From an uncultured Pelagibacteraceae bacterium (GTDB lineage Bacteria; Pseudomonadota; Alphaproteobacteria; Pelagibacterales; Pelagibacteraceae): a stretch of 64,000 nucleotides of DNA. Every line of letters begins with the position of its first letter. Positions within the stretch are counted from its first letter, which is position 1. The DNA lies in the NCBI GenBank assembly GCA_902520695.1, contig CABYOT010000002.1, positions 1 to 64,000 on the forward strand, written 5' to 3'. The position numbers and the translations under genes are program-made. Below are positions 27,048 to 34,861 of the stretch, in pieces. Under the pieces are notes generated by a model. It was not told the DNA's origin and ran no database searches. It saw only the letters and a program-made list of their open reading frames with translations.

Positions 27048-27280
27048 CAACAGCCGCAAGTTTTCTTTTGCTTACCTTTTTCATCTTTTAATAATTTTTC
27101 TTCAGCTTTTGCTATTTCTAGCTCTCTTGCACTTTCTTCCAAAGCAGTTTTTTCTTGCAAAAGTTTGTTTTCAAAATATGCATAAAGAGAGTTAAAGCCT
27201 AGCTTAGAAGCTTTTTTTTCTTCGTAATTTTTTCTACCTTTTAAATTATCAATTAATTCTAATATCTGTGGGTTTTGCAT
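27044..27280 (-). CDS. Small helical protein ending in a Cys-rich tail, unknown function
   Basis: A 78-residue protein predicted to be helical and probably coiled-coil from about 34 to 68 (LLQEKTALEESARELEIAKA region), ending TCGCC. The four-residue CGCC end could bind metal or form a lipid or disulfide attachment, but I know no family for it. It converges with the MBL gene, overlapping its stop by 4 bases, and lies about 40 bases downstream of the photolyase-like gene on the same strand. Confidence 0.55.
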   Translation of the reverse strand: MQNPQILELIDNLKGRKNYEEKKASKLGFNSLYAYFENKLLQEKTALEESARELEIAKAEEKLLKDEKGKQKKTCGCC

Positions 27281-27321
27281 ATTATTTTTATCTCATAAAT
27301 TAAAAAAATTTCAATTACAAT

Positions 27322-28464
27322 TTATTTAAGTTTTTCAACTATTTTAGGAATATATTTTTTAAAGTTAAAAAAACCTTTGTTACAAAACTTCCATGAATTT
27401 TGATCTAATTTTCTATAAAGAAACTCAATATTTTTTAGTGAGTTTTGATTTATGTAATCTAAATTTTCTCCAACAGTTGGATAAAGGCAGTAACAACTTT
27501 CCAAGTTTTTAATTTCGTTTATATCAATAATCTTACAATTAATTGATTTTTCCTCTAACCTTTTCTTTTGCTCCTCAATTAAACTAAACTTAAAATTCAC
27601 CACATTTTCACTGAGTTTAATATTTCTATTTTCATTTTTATTATCAATAAGAAGAATTTTTTTAAATTTTTGAATTGCAAAGTCAGTGATCTCAAATGCT
27701 AAGTTATTTTCAAAAACTAGTAAATTTTTCTCTTCAATATTTATTGGATTTTCAAAAGTTTTATGAAGAATAGTATAATTTTTATCACTTATTATTGGGG
27801 GCGCATTTTCATTAAGTTTTATATTTTTAAATCTATTATTTGTAAATTTTTTAATATTCCATTCACTTGCAAGATAATGTTTTCCTTGAGTTTGAATACC
27901 TGCAACCCAACGCCAGCCCAAGGTATTTGATGCAGTATCACCATCATATAAGTGTTGCATAAAAAATTCTGCACCAAGTTGCCAAGGTAATCCTAGTGTA
28001 AATATCCAAATACTTGCAAACCACATTCTTGTATGATTATGCAAATAATTATAAGTCTTTAATTCATTTACCCATTCATTGAAGCATTCAATTTCAGTAT
28101 TACCGTCAATGGCATTTAAGTAATTTTTATTATCTTTAAATTCTTCTTTAATTCTTTTCAAATCTATTAAGTAGTCATCCCAAACTCCTGATCTCAGTTC
28201 CAACCAACCTTTCCAATATGTCCGCCACAAAACTTCTTGAATAAATTTTTCATTTTTTGAAAAGGAAAATCTTTCCAGCGATTTACTAATCACTTCTTTT
28301 TCATTAATCACCCCATGTGTAATATATGGTGATAAGCAAGATGTATTAGATCTTTTATCGGGACCAAAATCAAAATTTCTTAATTTTGAATATTCTCCTA
28401 GATTATTTGTAATAAAATTATTTAAGTTCTCAATAGCCGAAGCTCTTGTAGTTTTAAATTCCAT
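27322..28464 (-). CDS. Photolyase/cryptochrome-family protein with domains in permuted order
   Basis: A 380-residue protein. Residues about 1-240 are the FAD-binding helical domain of DNA photolyases: FIQEVLWRTYWKGWLELR, HNHTRMWFASIWIFTLG, QHLYDGDTASNTLGWRWVAGIQTQGKHYLASEWNI. In normal photolyases an alpha/beta antenna domain comes before this; here it is missing from the N-terminus, and residues about 250-380 instead look like an alpha/beta domain (KKILLIDNKN, SLIEEQKKRLEEKSINCKIIDINEIK). It may repair UV damage or act as a blue-light receptor. It follows argG by 5 bases. Confidence 0.8.
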   Translation of the reverse strand: MEFKTTRASAIENLNNFITNNLGEYSKLRNFDFGPDKRSNTSCLSPYITHGVINEKEVISKSLERFSFSKNEKFIQEVLWRTYWKGWLELRSGVWDDYLIDLKRIKEEFKDNKNYLNAIDGNTEIECFNEWVNELKTYNYLHNHTRMWFASIWIFTLGLPWQLGAEFFMQHLYDGDTASNTLGWRWVAGIQTQGKHYLASEWNIKKFTNNRFKNIKLNENAPPIISDKNYTILHKTFENPINIEEKNLLVFENNLAFEITDFAIQKFKKILLIDNKNENRNIKLSENVVNFKFSLIEEQKKRLEEKSINCKIIDINEIKNLESCYCLYPTVGENLDYINQNSLKNIEFLYRKLDQNSWKFCNKGFFNFKKYIPKIVEKLK

Positions 28465-28469
28465 TTTTT

Positions 28470-29654
28470 TTATCTTAATTTTTTTTTATGAAAGTTAATA
28501 AATCTTTCTACATTTGATTTATTAAAAGTTTTATTTTCCTCAAAAGAAACTTTTTTCATCGAGTAAGCATTACTGGAAGTTTGTCTAGATTGAATTGTAA
28601 TATTTCCTTTATAAAGTTTGAGTTTTACTGATCCATTTACTTTATTTTTCTTCAAATCAATAATCTTTTGTAGTTTAAATCTTTCCTTTGAATACCAATA
28701 ACCATTATAAACAAGCTCTGCATACCTTGGCATAACCTCATCTTTTTTATGCATTGTATCTTTATCTAGAGTTACAGACTCGATTGCTCTGTGTGCAACT
28801 AGTAATAATGTTCCTCCTGGAGTTTCGTAAACTCCTCTTGATTTTATTCCAATAAATCTATTCTCGACTAAATCCACTCTTCCTACTCCATTTTTCCCCG
28901 CTAATTGATTAAGTTTATCCAAAACATTTGCAGGAGATAATTTTTTTCCATTTAAACCTATAGGGTCACCATTTTTGTAATTAATAGTTATAAAGCTTGG
29001 TTTATTTGGAGCCTTTTCAGGAGAAGTTGTTCTTTGAAAAATAAATTCAGGTGCAGAATTTTTAGGATTTTCTAAAACTTTTCCCTCTGTTGAAGTATGA
29101 AATAAATTATCATCAACTGAGAAAGGTGGTGCACCTTTTTTATCTTTTGGAATGGGTATTCCATGTTTTTTTGCATAATTAATTAGATCTGTTCTTGATT
29201 TTAATTTCCAAATCCTCCAAGGAGCAATTATTTCAATTTTAGGACCAAAGTAATGATATCCCAATTCAAATCTTACTTGATCATTTCCTTTTCCTGTCGA
29301 ACCATGTGAGACAGCATAAGCATTAAATTTTTTAGCTACTCTAATTTGATCTTTTGCAATCAGTGGTCTTGCAATAGATGTACCTAATAAATAAACACCC
29401 TCATAAAGAGCATGACCTCTTATCATAGGATACACATAATCTTTAACAAAAATATTTTTTAGATCTTGAATTATGATTTTTTTAACTCCCAATTTTTTTG
29501 CATTCTTTATTATTTTTTTTCTGTCCATTTCCTGCCCAACATCAGCAGTGTAAGCAATTACCTCAGCATCATAATTTTCTTGAAGCCATTTAAGAATTAT
29601 AGACGTATCCAAACCACCTGAATAGGCGAGTACAATCTTCTTTTGTTTTTTCAT
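28470..29654 (-). CDS. argG: Argininosuccinate synthase
   Basis: A 394-residue enzyme joining citrulline and aspartate with ATP in arginine biosynthesis. The N-terminal PP-loop LAYSGGLDTSIILKWL, GTSIARPLIAK, SHGSTGKGNDQVRFEL, APWRIW and SVDDNLFHTSTEGKVLE are all present, with the YSKERFKLQ region near the C-terminus. Full length. It lies directly after the IalB-like gene (no spacer) and 5 bases before the photolyase-like gene, so four minus-strand genes from 31192 down probably share a transcript. Confidence 0.97.
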   Translation of the reverse strand: MKKQKKIVLAYSGGLDTSIILKWLQENYDAEVIAYTADVGQEMDRKKIIKNAKKLGVKKIIIQDLKNIFVKDYVYPMIRGHALYEGVYLLGTSIARPLIAKDQIRVAKKFNAYAVSHGSTGKGNDQVRFELGYHYFGPKIEIIAPWRIWKLKSRTDLINYAKKHGIPIPKDKKGAPPFSVDDNLFHTSTEGKVLENPKNSAPEFIFQRTTSPEKAPNKPSFITINYKNGDPIGLNGKKLSPANVLDKLNQLAGKNGVGRVDLVENRFIGIKSRGVYETPGGTLLLVAHRAIESVTLDKDTMHKKDEVMPRYAELVYNGYWYSKERFKLQKIIDLKKNKVNGSVKLKLYKGNITIQSRQTSSNAYSMKKVSFEENKTFNKSNVERFINFHKKKLR

Positions 29655-30167
29655 TTAAGTGCAGCTTTTTTTTGCAGCGTTATAAGCTTTGGTAAATCCC
29701 ATTAATGAATAGTCATCTGTAGTTCTTGTGCCACTTTGTTTGTAGGCTGTTATCATTAATCTAGATGCCTTTTTCATTCTTTTAATTATTTTTTGTTCTG
29801 TTTTTCCACTAGAAATCCACGCAAATTTGTTTTGTGGTAAATCAAATTCAAATTTAGATTTACCTGATGTAGCTAAAATTGAGTTTTGAGGATTAAAATC
29901 GTAACCAGATGTTATGCTCACTTCATCTGAAATTTTGTCTTCAGGTCTAAATGAAACAAATAATCTAGCTTCTCTATTACTTGCTTTAGGAGATTGTCTT
30001 ACTGGAACTGAATAAGCAAAACAGATTTTTCCAGTTTCATTAAAAACTGCAACTGCATTCCAATCTTTGAATGTACCTAATTTTGTTAAATCTTCAGACT
30101 GAGCAAAGGTTATTGAAAATACAGATAATATTAGTGTTTTTATAAATAATTTTTTAACTATGGACAT
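29655..30167 (-). CDS. Invasion-associated locus B (IalB)-family secreted protein
   Basis: A 170-residue protein with an N-terminal signal peptide (about 1-24, ending FAQS). The mature part fits the alphaproteobacterial IalB family: FKDWNAVAVFNETGKICFAYSVPVRQSP, then FVSFRPEDKISDEVSITSGYDF and a strand-rich middle; a final Cys near residue 169 can pair with the earlier one. The family is named after Bartonella but is common in free-living species, where its role is unclear, probably periplasmic. Its start overlaps the aldo/keto reductase stop by 10 bases. Confidence 0.8.
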   Translation of the reverse strand: MSIVKKLFIKTLILSVFSITFAQSEDLTKLGTFKDWNAVAVFNETGKICFAYSVPVRQSPKASNREARLFVSFRPEDKISDEVSITSGYDFNPQNSILATSGKSKFEFDLPQNKFAWISSGKTEQKIIKRMKKASRLMITAYKQSGTRTTDDYSLMGFTKAYNAAKKSCT

Positions 30168-31192
30168 GGATTTGGATATTTTTTTTGTACATTATTTATT
30201 TCTTTTATTACGTCACTATCAAGATTCACTTTTACACTTTCTACGTTAGTTTTCAACTGCTCCATAGTTGTTGCTCCAATAATTACACTAGTCATAAAGT
30301 CTTGAACTTCACAGAATTTTATAGACATTTGACTCATATCCAGATCAAATTTTTGACTAATTTTGTAATATTCCTCAACAGCCTCTTCCATATTTGGTTT
30401 TCTATACCTTGTCCAAAAATCAAAATCTCTTTCCATCCTTGATCCTTTTGGAAATTGTTTATTTCTATATTTGCCTGTTAAATAACCACTGGCTAAAGGT
30501 GAATATGATAAACACCCTATATTTTCTCTGATAGAAACTTCTGCTAAACCAACTTCATAAGACCTATTTAATAAACTGTATGGATTTTGAATTGACATCA
30601 TTCTTGGTAAATCTTTATCTCGAGAAAGTTGAAGATAATTCATAACTCCCCATGGGGTTTCATTTGACAAACCAACATACCTAATTTTGCCTTCCTTAAT
30701 AAATTTTTTCAAATTTTCCAAAACATCTTCAAATTTATTCCAGTCATTTTCTTTGTGTTGATAGCCCAATCTTCCAAAGTTATTTACGTTTCTTTCAGGC
30801 CAATGTAATTGATAAAGATCAATATAATCAGTTTTTAATCTCTTTAGACTTCCATGAAGAGCATCGTCTAAGTTTTTGCCTGTAAAACTATTTTCCCCAT
30901 TTCTCATATATTTTCTACTAGGACCACCCACTTTGGACGCGAGTATTACGTCTTTTCTTTTTTTTGTTTTTTCAAACCAATTTCCAATTATAGTCTCTGT
31001 ATGACCATATGTTTCAGCTTTTGGTGGAACTGCATAAAGTTCAGCTGTATCCCAAAAATTTACTCCATTATCTAAAGAGTAATCCATTTGTTCAAATGCC
31101 TCATTTTGGGTATTTTGTTCACCCCAAGTCATTGTCCCAAGACAAATTGTACTTACATTTAGCTCAGTATTTCCTAGTTTTTTATAATTCAT
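30158..31192 (-). CDS. Aldo/keto reductase (Tas-like)
   Basis: A 344-residue (alpha/beta)8 NADPH oxidoreductase. YKKLGNTELNVSTICLGTMTWGEQNT is the typical start; FWDTAELYAVPPKAETYGHTE holds the catalytic Asp and Tyr and is close to E. coli Tas; VILASKVGG carries the catalytic Lys and DLYQLHWPERN the catalytic His. VIIGATTMEQLKTNV near the C-terminus binds the cofactor phosphate. The physiological substrate is unknown. It starts a minus-strand group with the IalB-like gene, argG and the photolyase-like gene. Confidence 0.92.
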   Translation of the reverse strand: MNYKKLGNTELNVSTICLGTMTWGEQNTQNEAFEQMDYSLDNGVNFWDTAELYAVPPKAETYGHTETIIGNWFEKTKKRKDVILASKVGGPSRKYMRNGENSFTGKNLDDALHGSLKRLKTDYIDLYQLHWPERNVNNFGRLGYQHKENDWNKFEDVLENLKKFIKEGKIRYVGLSNETPWGVMNYLQLSRDKDLPRMMSIQNPYSLLNRSYEVGLAEVSIRENIGCLSYSPLASGYLTGKYRNKQFPKGSRMERDFDFWTRYRKPNMEEAVEEYYKISQKFDLDMSQMSIKFCEVQDFMTSVIIGATTMEQLKTNVESVKVNLDSDVIKEINNVQKKYPNPCP

Positions 31193-31263
31193 AATTTATG
31201 TAGTATTTGTTACATTTATTTTGACGACTTGAAAATCTTAAAAAAAAATCTTATATAAATAAT

Positions 31264-32022
31264 ATGGATTTCAATAAAGATAATATTTTAAATAAAGCAA
31301 CAACAGCTAAGCAAACTGTTGTTATGGATGAAGGCTTAAGAGCCTACATGCTTAAAGTTTATAACTATATGGCAACTGGTGTCTTGCTTACTGGAATAAT
31401 AGCACTTTTGTCATTTAAAATGTCTGTTGTAACAGATCCAAACGGAGCAATAGTTGGCTTAACAGAGTTTGGGAATGCAATTTATTTATCAGGTTTAAAA
31501 TGGATTGTAATGTTAGCCCCATTAGGAATTGTGTTTTACATGAGTTTTGGAATTAATAAAATGAGTGCTTCAAAAGCTCAAACAACTTTTTGGGTATTTG
31601 CTGCATTAATGGGATTATCTCTTTCATCAATATTACTTGTTTACACAGGTTTAAGTGTAACAAGAGTATTCTTTATTTCTTCAGCAACATTTGGTGCAAT
31701 GAGTATCTATGGTTACACAACAAAAAGAGATTTAACCAAGATGGGATCTTTTTTAATGATGGGTTTGATAGGAATTATAATTGCATCAGTAGTAAATATA
31801 TTCTTAAAATCATCAATGATGTATTTTGCAATATCAATAATCGGAGTTTTAGTATTTGTTGGCCTAACGGCATACGATACACAAAAAATTAAAAACATGT
31901 ATGCTGCCTCTGATAGTGGTGAGTTAATGGGTAAAAAAGCTGTTATGGGAGCATTAACTTTATATTTAGACTTTATAAATTTATTTATAATGCTTTTAAG
32001 ATTATTTGGTCAAAGAAGATAA
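31264..32022 (+). CDS. Bax inhibitor-1 / YccA family membrane protein
   Basis: A 252-residue protein with seven hydrophobic helices. The N-terminal LRAYMLKVYNYMATGVLLTGIIAL matches the BI-1/TMBIM family, as do FGAMSIYGYTTKRDLTKMGSFLMMGLIGIIIASVVNIF and TAYDTQKIKNMY, followed by ALTLYLDFINLFIMLLRLFG with the conserved Asp of the family. Members form pH-sensitive calcium leak channels or modulate FtsH. It is divergent from the aldo/keto reductase gene by 71 bases and converges with the DUF2794 gene. Confidence 0.92.
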   Translation: MDFNKDNILNKATTAKQTVVMDEGLRAYMLKVYNYMATGVLLTGIIALLSFKMSVVTDPNGAIVGLTEFGNAIYLSGLKWIVMLAPLGIVFYMSFGINKMSASKAQTTFWVFAALMGLSLSSILLVYTGLSVTRVFFISSATFGAMSIYGYTTKRDLTKMGSFLMMGLIGIIIASVVNIFLKSSMMYFAISIIGVLVFVGLTAYDTQKIKNMYAASDSGELMGKKAVMGALTLYLDFINLFIMLLRLFGQRR

Positions 32023-32025
32023 AAA

Positions 32026-32364
32026 TTAAATTTTTTTCCAATCAACTTTATTCAACAGTATCTTAAGATCATATGAATTTTTTAGTATCTTACCATTAGT
32101 ATCTGTAATTAAATATTTAAGATTTTTATTTGAAGGCTTAAAGTTTTTACAAATTTTATATATAGCTTTTTCAGCTGCGTTTTTAAAAACACTAAAACTT
32201 ACCTGCTTTCCCGAAATAGAAAGACCATAGTCTTTCCAATTGCCCGAGGAAACCATTTTTGCATAAAGATCTAAAATAATTTTTAATTCAGTTCTCTCAA
32301 AAAAAATTTTTTTATCTTCATCTTTATTCGTATTATTTACTACTAATTTTAAATTTCTATTCAT
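32026..32364 (-). CDS. DUF2794-family protein
   Basis: A 112-residue protein of an alphaproteobacteria-specific family. The recognisable part is FERTELKIILDLYAKMVSSGNWKDYGLSI followed by VSFSVFKNAAEKAIYKICK, matching the conserved F-x-R-x-EL-x2-IL-x3-x2-V-x3-WRDYAID core. No function is known. It overlaps the yciB gene by 8 bases. It is probably cytoplasmic; no signal peptide or membrane helix is seen. Confidence 0.8.
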   Translation of the reverse strand: MNRNLKLVVNNTNKDEDKKIFFERTELKIILDLYAKMVSSGNWKDYGLSISGKQVSFSVFKNAAEKAIYKICKNFKPSNKNLKYLITDTNGKILKNSYDLKILLNKVDWKKI

Positions 32365-32908
32365 TCAATTTGTGTTTGTTTATTAAACCTATTTGAAAAG
32401 CTGTAAAAATAAAGGTTATTGGCAACATTCCCCAAACTTTAAAGTTAACCCAAAATTCTTCTGATTGTGTTCTCCAAATTATTTCATTTAAAATTGCTAA
32501 TCCAAAAAAGAAGTACGTCCATCTTTTATTTAAAATCTCCCATCCTTCATCACTTAAGGGCATTGATTTTCCAAGTAATTTTTTTAAAACTGGTTCATTT
32601 GTAAAGTATTTGCCAAACATTAATGAAAGACCAAACAAAATATTTATTATTGTTGGCTTCATATAAATAAATATAGGATCATCAAAATAAATTGTTAAAC
32701 CACCAAACAAAGTAATTAATATTCCGCTTATTAATGGTACCTTTGGAATTGTTTTTTCAACAATCCACATAATTAAAACTGCTATTATTGTTGCAACTAT
32801 AAGTGGAGGTATTGCAATAATTAAATTTTTATCATTGTTATAATAAAAATAAAAAAATATTACCAAAGGCCCTAAATCAGTAACAAATTTTAAAACAGAT
32901 TTATTCAC
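32357..32908 (-). CDS. yciB: Inner-membrane septation protein A family (YciB / IspZ)
   Basis: About 183 residues with five to six hydrophobic helices. LKFVTDLGPLVIFFYFYY opens the family pattern, and GISLMFGK-type LFGLSLMFGKYFTNEPVLKKLLGKSMPLSDEGWEILNKRWTYFFFGLAILNEIIWR is near-diagnostic. YciB is implicated in septation and envelope synthesis. I prefer a GTG start at 32908 (reading VNKSVLK), which puts the charged N-terminus just before the first helix; an ATG at 32941 would add 11 residues and cannot be excluded. Confidence 0.88.
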   Translation of the reverse strand: MNKSVLKFVTDLGPLVIFFYFYYNNDKNLIIAIPPLIVATIIAVLIMWIVEKTIPKVPLISGILITLFGGLTIYFDDPIFIYMKPTIINILFGLSLMFGKYFTNEPVLKKLLGKSMPLSDEGWEILNKRWTYFFFGLAILNEIIWRTQSEEFWVNFKVWGMLPITFIFTAFQIGLINKHKLNE

Positions 32909-32985
32909 TGCTACATAATAGCAGAATAATAAAACATTCACATTTTTTTTATTGATTTTTATTTTTAAATATCCATATTTATTGT

Positions 32986-33306
32986 GTGACTGTTCAAAAA
33001 GGAAAATTTTCTATTGGAGACGTTGTAAAACATAAGCACTTCGACTTTAGAGGTGTAATTTATGATGTTGATTTTGAGTTTAATAATTCTGAGGAGTGGT
33101 ATCAATCTATACCAAAAAACGTAAGACCTAGAAAAGACCAACCATTCTATCATTTGTTAGCTGAAAATGACGAAATCACATACGAAGCATACGTTTCTGA
33201 GCAAAATTTATTAGTGGATGACTCTGATGAACCAATTAAACACCCTCTAATCAACGAGATATTCTCAGGAAAAAAAGGCTCCGGTTACTTTAAGCCTTCT
33301 AATTAA
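32986..33306 (+). CDS. hspQ: Heat-shock protein HspQ / hemimethylated-DNA-binding (YccV) family
   Basis: A 106-residue protein beginning with GTG at 32986. KFSIGDVVKHKHFDFRGVIYDVDFEF, NVRPRKDQPFYHLLAE and AYVSEQNLL with HPLINEIF are characteristic of HspQ, which in enterobacteria is a specificity factor for Lon. The gene is divergent from yciB with about 78 bases between the chosen starts. An isolated Lon N-domain protein is also present in the window (4524-5165), but there is no evidence of a link. Confidence 0.9.
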   Translation: MTVQKGKFSIGDVVKHKHFDFRGVIYDVDFEFNNSEEWYQSIPKNVRPRKDQPFYHLLAENDEITYEAYVSEQNLLVDDSDEPIKHPLINEIFSGKKGSGYFKPSN

Positions 33307-33320
33307 GCTAATTTACATTA

Positions 33321-33433
33321 TTTAAACACATTTCGTGCAAACCTTCGTCATAGATTATGTTTAAAATAAATTATATTTTGACCAAGGATGCTATAATCCC
33401 CATTTATTTTATCTCCCTCTGTGTTCTTGGTCA
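33321..33433. other. Intergenic region with two inverted repeats upstream of ccmC
   Basis: The 183-base gap between hspQ and ccmC holds TTTAAACA (33321-33328) / TGTTTAAA (33358-33365) and TGACCAAG (33379-33386) / CTTGGTCA (33426-33433), each 8 bp and perfect. The second encloses a CCCC- and CCCTC-containing loop and is GC-rich for this genome (about 40 percent). It could be a structured leader of the ccm operon or a small RNA. No ORF of sense is seen there. Confidence 0.4.
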
Positions 33434-33489
33434 GAATAACCCACCAGAAAAATTTTCATAATTTAAAATTGTGTTATAGATAACAGAAA

Positions 33490-34197
33490 ATGTTTAATTA
33501 TTTAAAACCAAACAACTTATTAAAAATAATAAATAAAACACAAAAGTTTATATTTATTATTTTTTTAGTAATTATTAGCATTGGTCTTGTTGAGGCATTA
33601 ATCCTTTCTCCTGAAGACTATAAACAAAGCGATTCAGTGAGAATTATGTATGTACATGTCCCAGCAGCTTGGATTTCTCTTGGAATTTTTTCTTTAATTG
33701 CTGTTTTGTCATTTGGTATTTTAGTTTTTAAAAATAAGAATCTTTCTTTAATAACAAAAAGCTTAGCACCATCTGGTTTTGTCTTTAATGTTATTGCTTT
33801 GGTTACAGGATCCATCTGGGGCAAACCTACTTGGGGAACCTGGTGGGCATGGGATGCAAGAATAACATCAATGTTATTACTTGCTTTTTTCTATTTGATG
33901 TTCCTTCTAAGTTGGAGGGTAACTGACAATGAGGAAAAAGCTGTAAAGATTAGTTCTTACATAGCAATAATAGGTTTAATAAATGTCCCTATAATCAAAT
34001 TTTCTGTTGAATGGTGGTCAACATTGCACCAACCTTCTTCAGTAAATATTTTTACAGAAACTTCTATTCATGCTTCCATGTTAATACCTTTAGGTATAAT
34101 GACTGCGGCATTTGCACTTTTTTCGCTTTTGATATTTTTGATGAAATATAATACAGAACTGATAAAAATAAAAAATAAAGGATTAGATAGATTATGA
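33490..34197 (+). CDS. ccmC: Heme exporter protein CcmC
   Basis: A 235-residue membrane protein with six helices. The WWD heme-handling motif WGTWWAWDARITSMLLLAFFY lies near residue 116, flanked by the conserved His residues (MYVHVPAAW near 55 and STLHQPSS near 180). CcmC presents heme to the chaperone CcmE in the periplasm during system I cytochrome c maturation. It opens the ccmC-D-E-F-G-H cluster; its stop overlaps the ccmD start by 4 bases. Confidence 0.96.
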   Translation: MFNYLKPNNLLKIINKTQKFIFIIFLVIISIGLVEALILSPEDYKQSDSVRIMYVHVPAAWISLGIFSLIAVLSFGILVFKNKNLSLITKSLAPSGFVFNVIALVTGSIWGKPTWGTWWAWDARITSMLLLAFFYLMFLLSWRVTDNEEKAVKISSYIAIIGLINVPIIKFSVEWWSTLHQPSSVNIFTETSIHASMLIPLGIMTAAFALFSLLIFLMKYNTELIKIKNKGLDRL

Positions 34198-34427
34198 TTA
34201 ACGAAGTTTTATACATGAATGGATACGGTCTCTATGTATGGTCTTCTTTTGTATTTACCCTTTCTTGTTTTTGTATTTTATATTCAGTAATCAAACTTCA
34301 ATTAGTTAAAGAGCAAAAGAAATTTAGGGCTCGTTTTGAAAGTTTAGAGACTGATAAAATTGAAATAGCAAAAAAACAAGAAACATATAAAGAAATACTA
34401 GCTACCTCATCTGCATCTAAAATTTAA
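34194..34427 (+). CDS. ccmD: Heme exporter protein CcmD
   Basis: A 77-residue protein with one membrane helix (about 14-35) preceded by [12 protein letters not shown], the CcmD hallmark, and followed by a charged cytoplasmic tail. CcmD stabilises the CcmC-CcmE complex and helps release holo-CcmE. It overlaps ccmC by 4 bases. If translation starts at the second Met (34215) the protein is 70 residues; both fit the family. Confidence 0.88.
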   Translation: MINEVLYMNGYGLYVWSSFVFTLSCFCILYSVIKLQLVKEQKKFRARFESLETDKIEIAKKQETYKEILATSSASKI

Positions 34428-34438
34428 TTTTTATTTTC

Positions 34439-34861
34439 ATGTATGGTAAAAAAGTTAAACTAAGAGCCATCTTTATATTATCTATATTCTTTTCATCAAT
34501 CTTAATTATATTTTTAGTTTTAAAATCACTTGAGGAAAACGTTGTTTATTTTAAATCACCTACAGAAATTAAAAATTTAACAGAGTTGACACCAAAAAAA
34601 ATAAGAGTTGGAGGAATGGTTAAAGAAAAATCAATTATCATTAATCAGTCAGAAGTTAATTTTGTCATAACTGATTTTAAAAACGAATTAATAGTTAATT
34701 ATAGTGGTTCCGTTCCAAATTTATTTGAAGAAGGAAAAGGAGTTGTGGCTGAAGGTTTTTTAAAAGATCGTAATTTTTTAACTGCGGTTAAAATATTAGC
34801 AAAACATGATGAAAATTATATGCCACCCGAGGTGAAAGAGGCATTAAAAGAGAGTAATTAA
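34439..34861 (+). CDS. ccmE: Cytochrome c-type biogenesis heme chaperone CcmE
   Basis: A 140-residue protein with an N-terminal membrane anchor (about 9-29) and an OB-fold periplasmic domain. [14 protein letters not shown] is the typical first strand, and the C-terminal [12 protein letters not shown] carries the His that binds heme covalently and the Tyr axial ligand (H-x3-Y pattern). CcmE carries heme from CcmC to CcmF/H. The stop shares one base with the ccmF ATG. Confidence 0.95.
   Translation: MYGKKVKLRAIFILSIFFSSILIIFLVLKSLEENVVYFKSPTEIKNLTELTPKKIRVGGMVKEKSIIINQSEVNFVITDFKNELIVNYSGSVPNLFEEGKGVVAEGFLKDRNFLTAVKILAKHDENYMPPEVKEALKESN

Noticed and set aside
30185-30442. Plus-strand frames opposite the aldo/keto reductase, purH, ftsK and others
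   Set aside because: They are antisense to clearly conserved genes, rich in Phe/Ile/Leu as expected for reverse readings, and have no family features.
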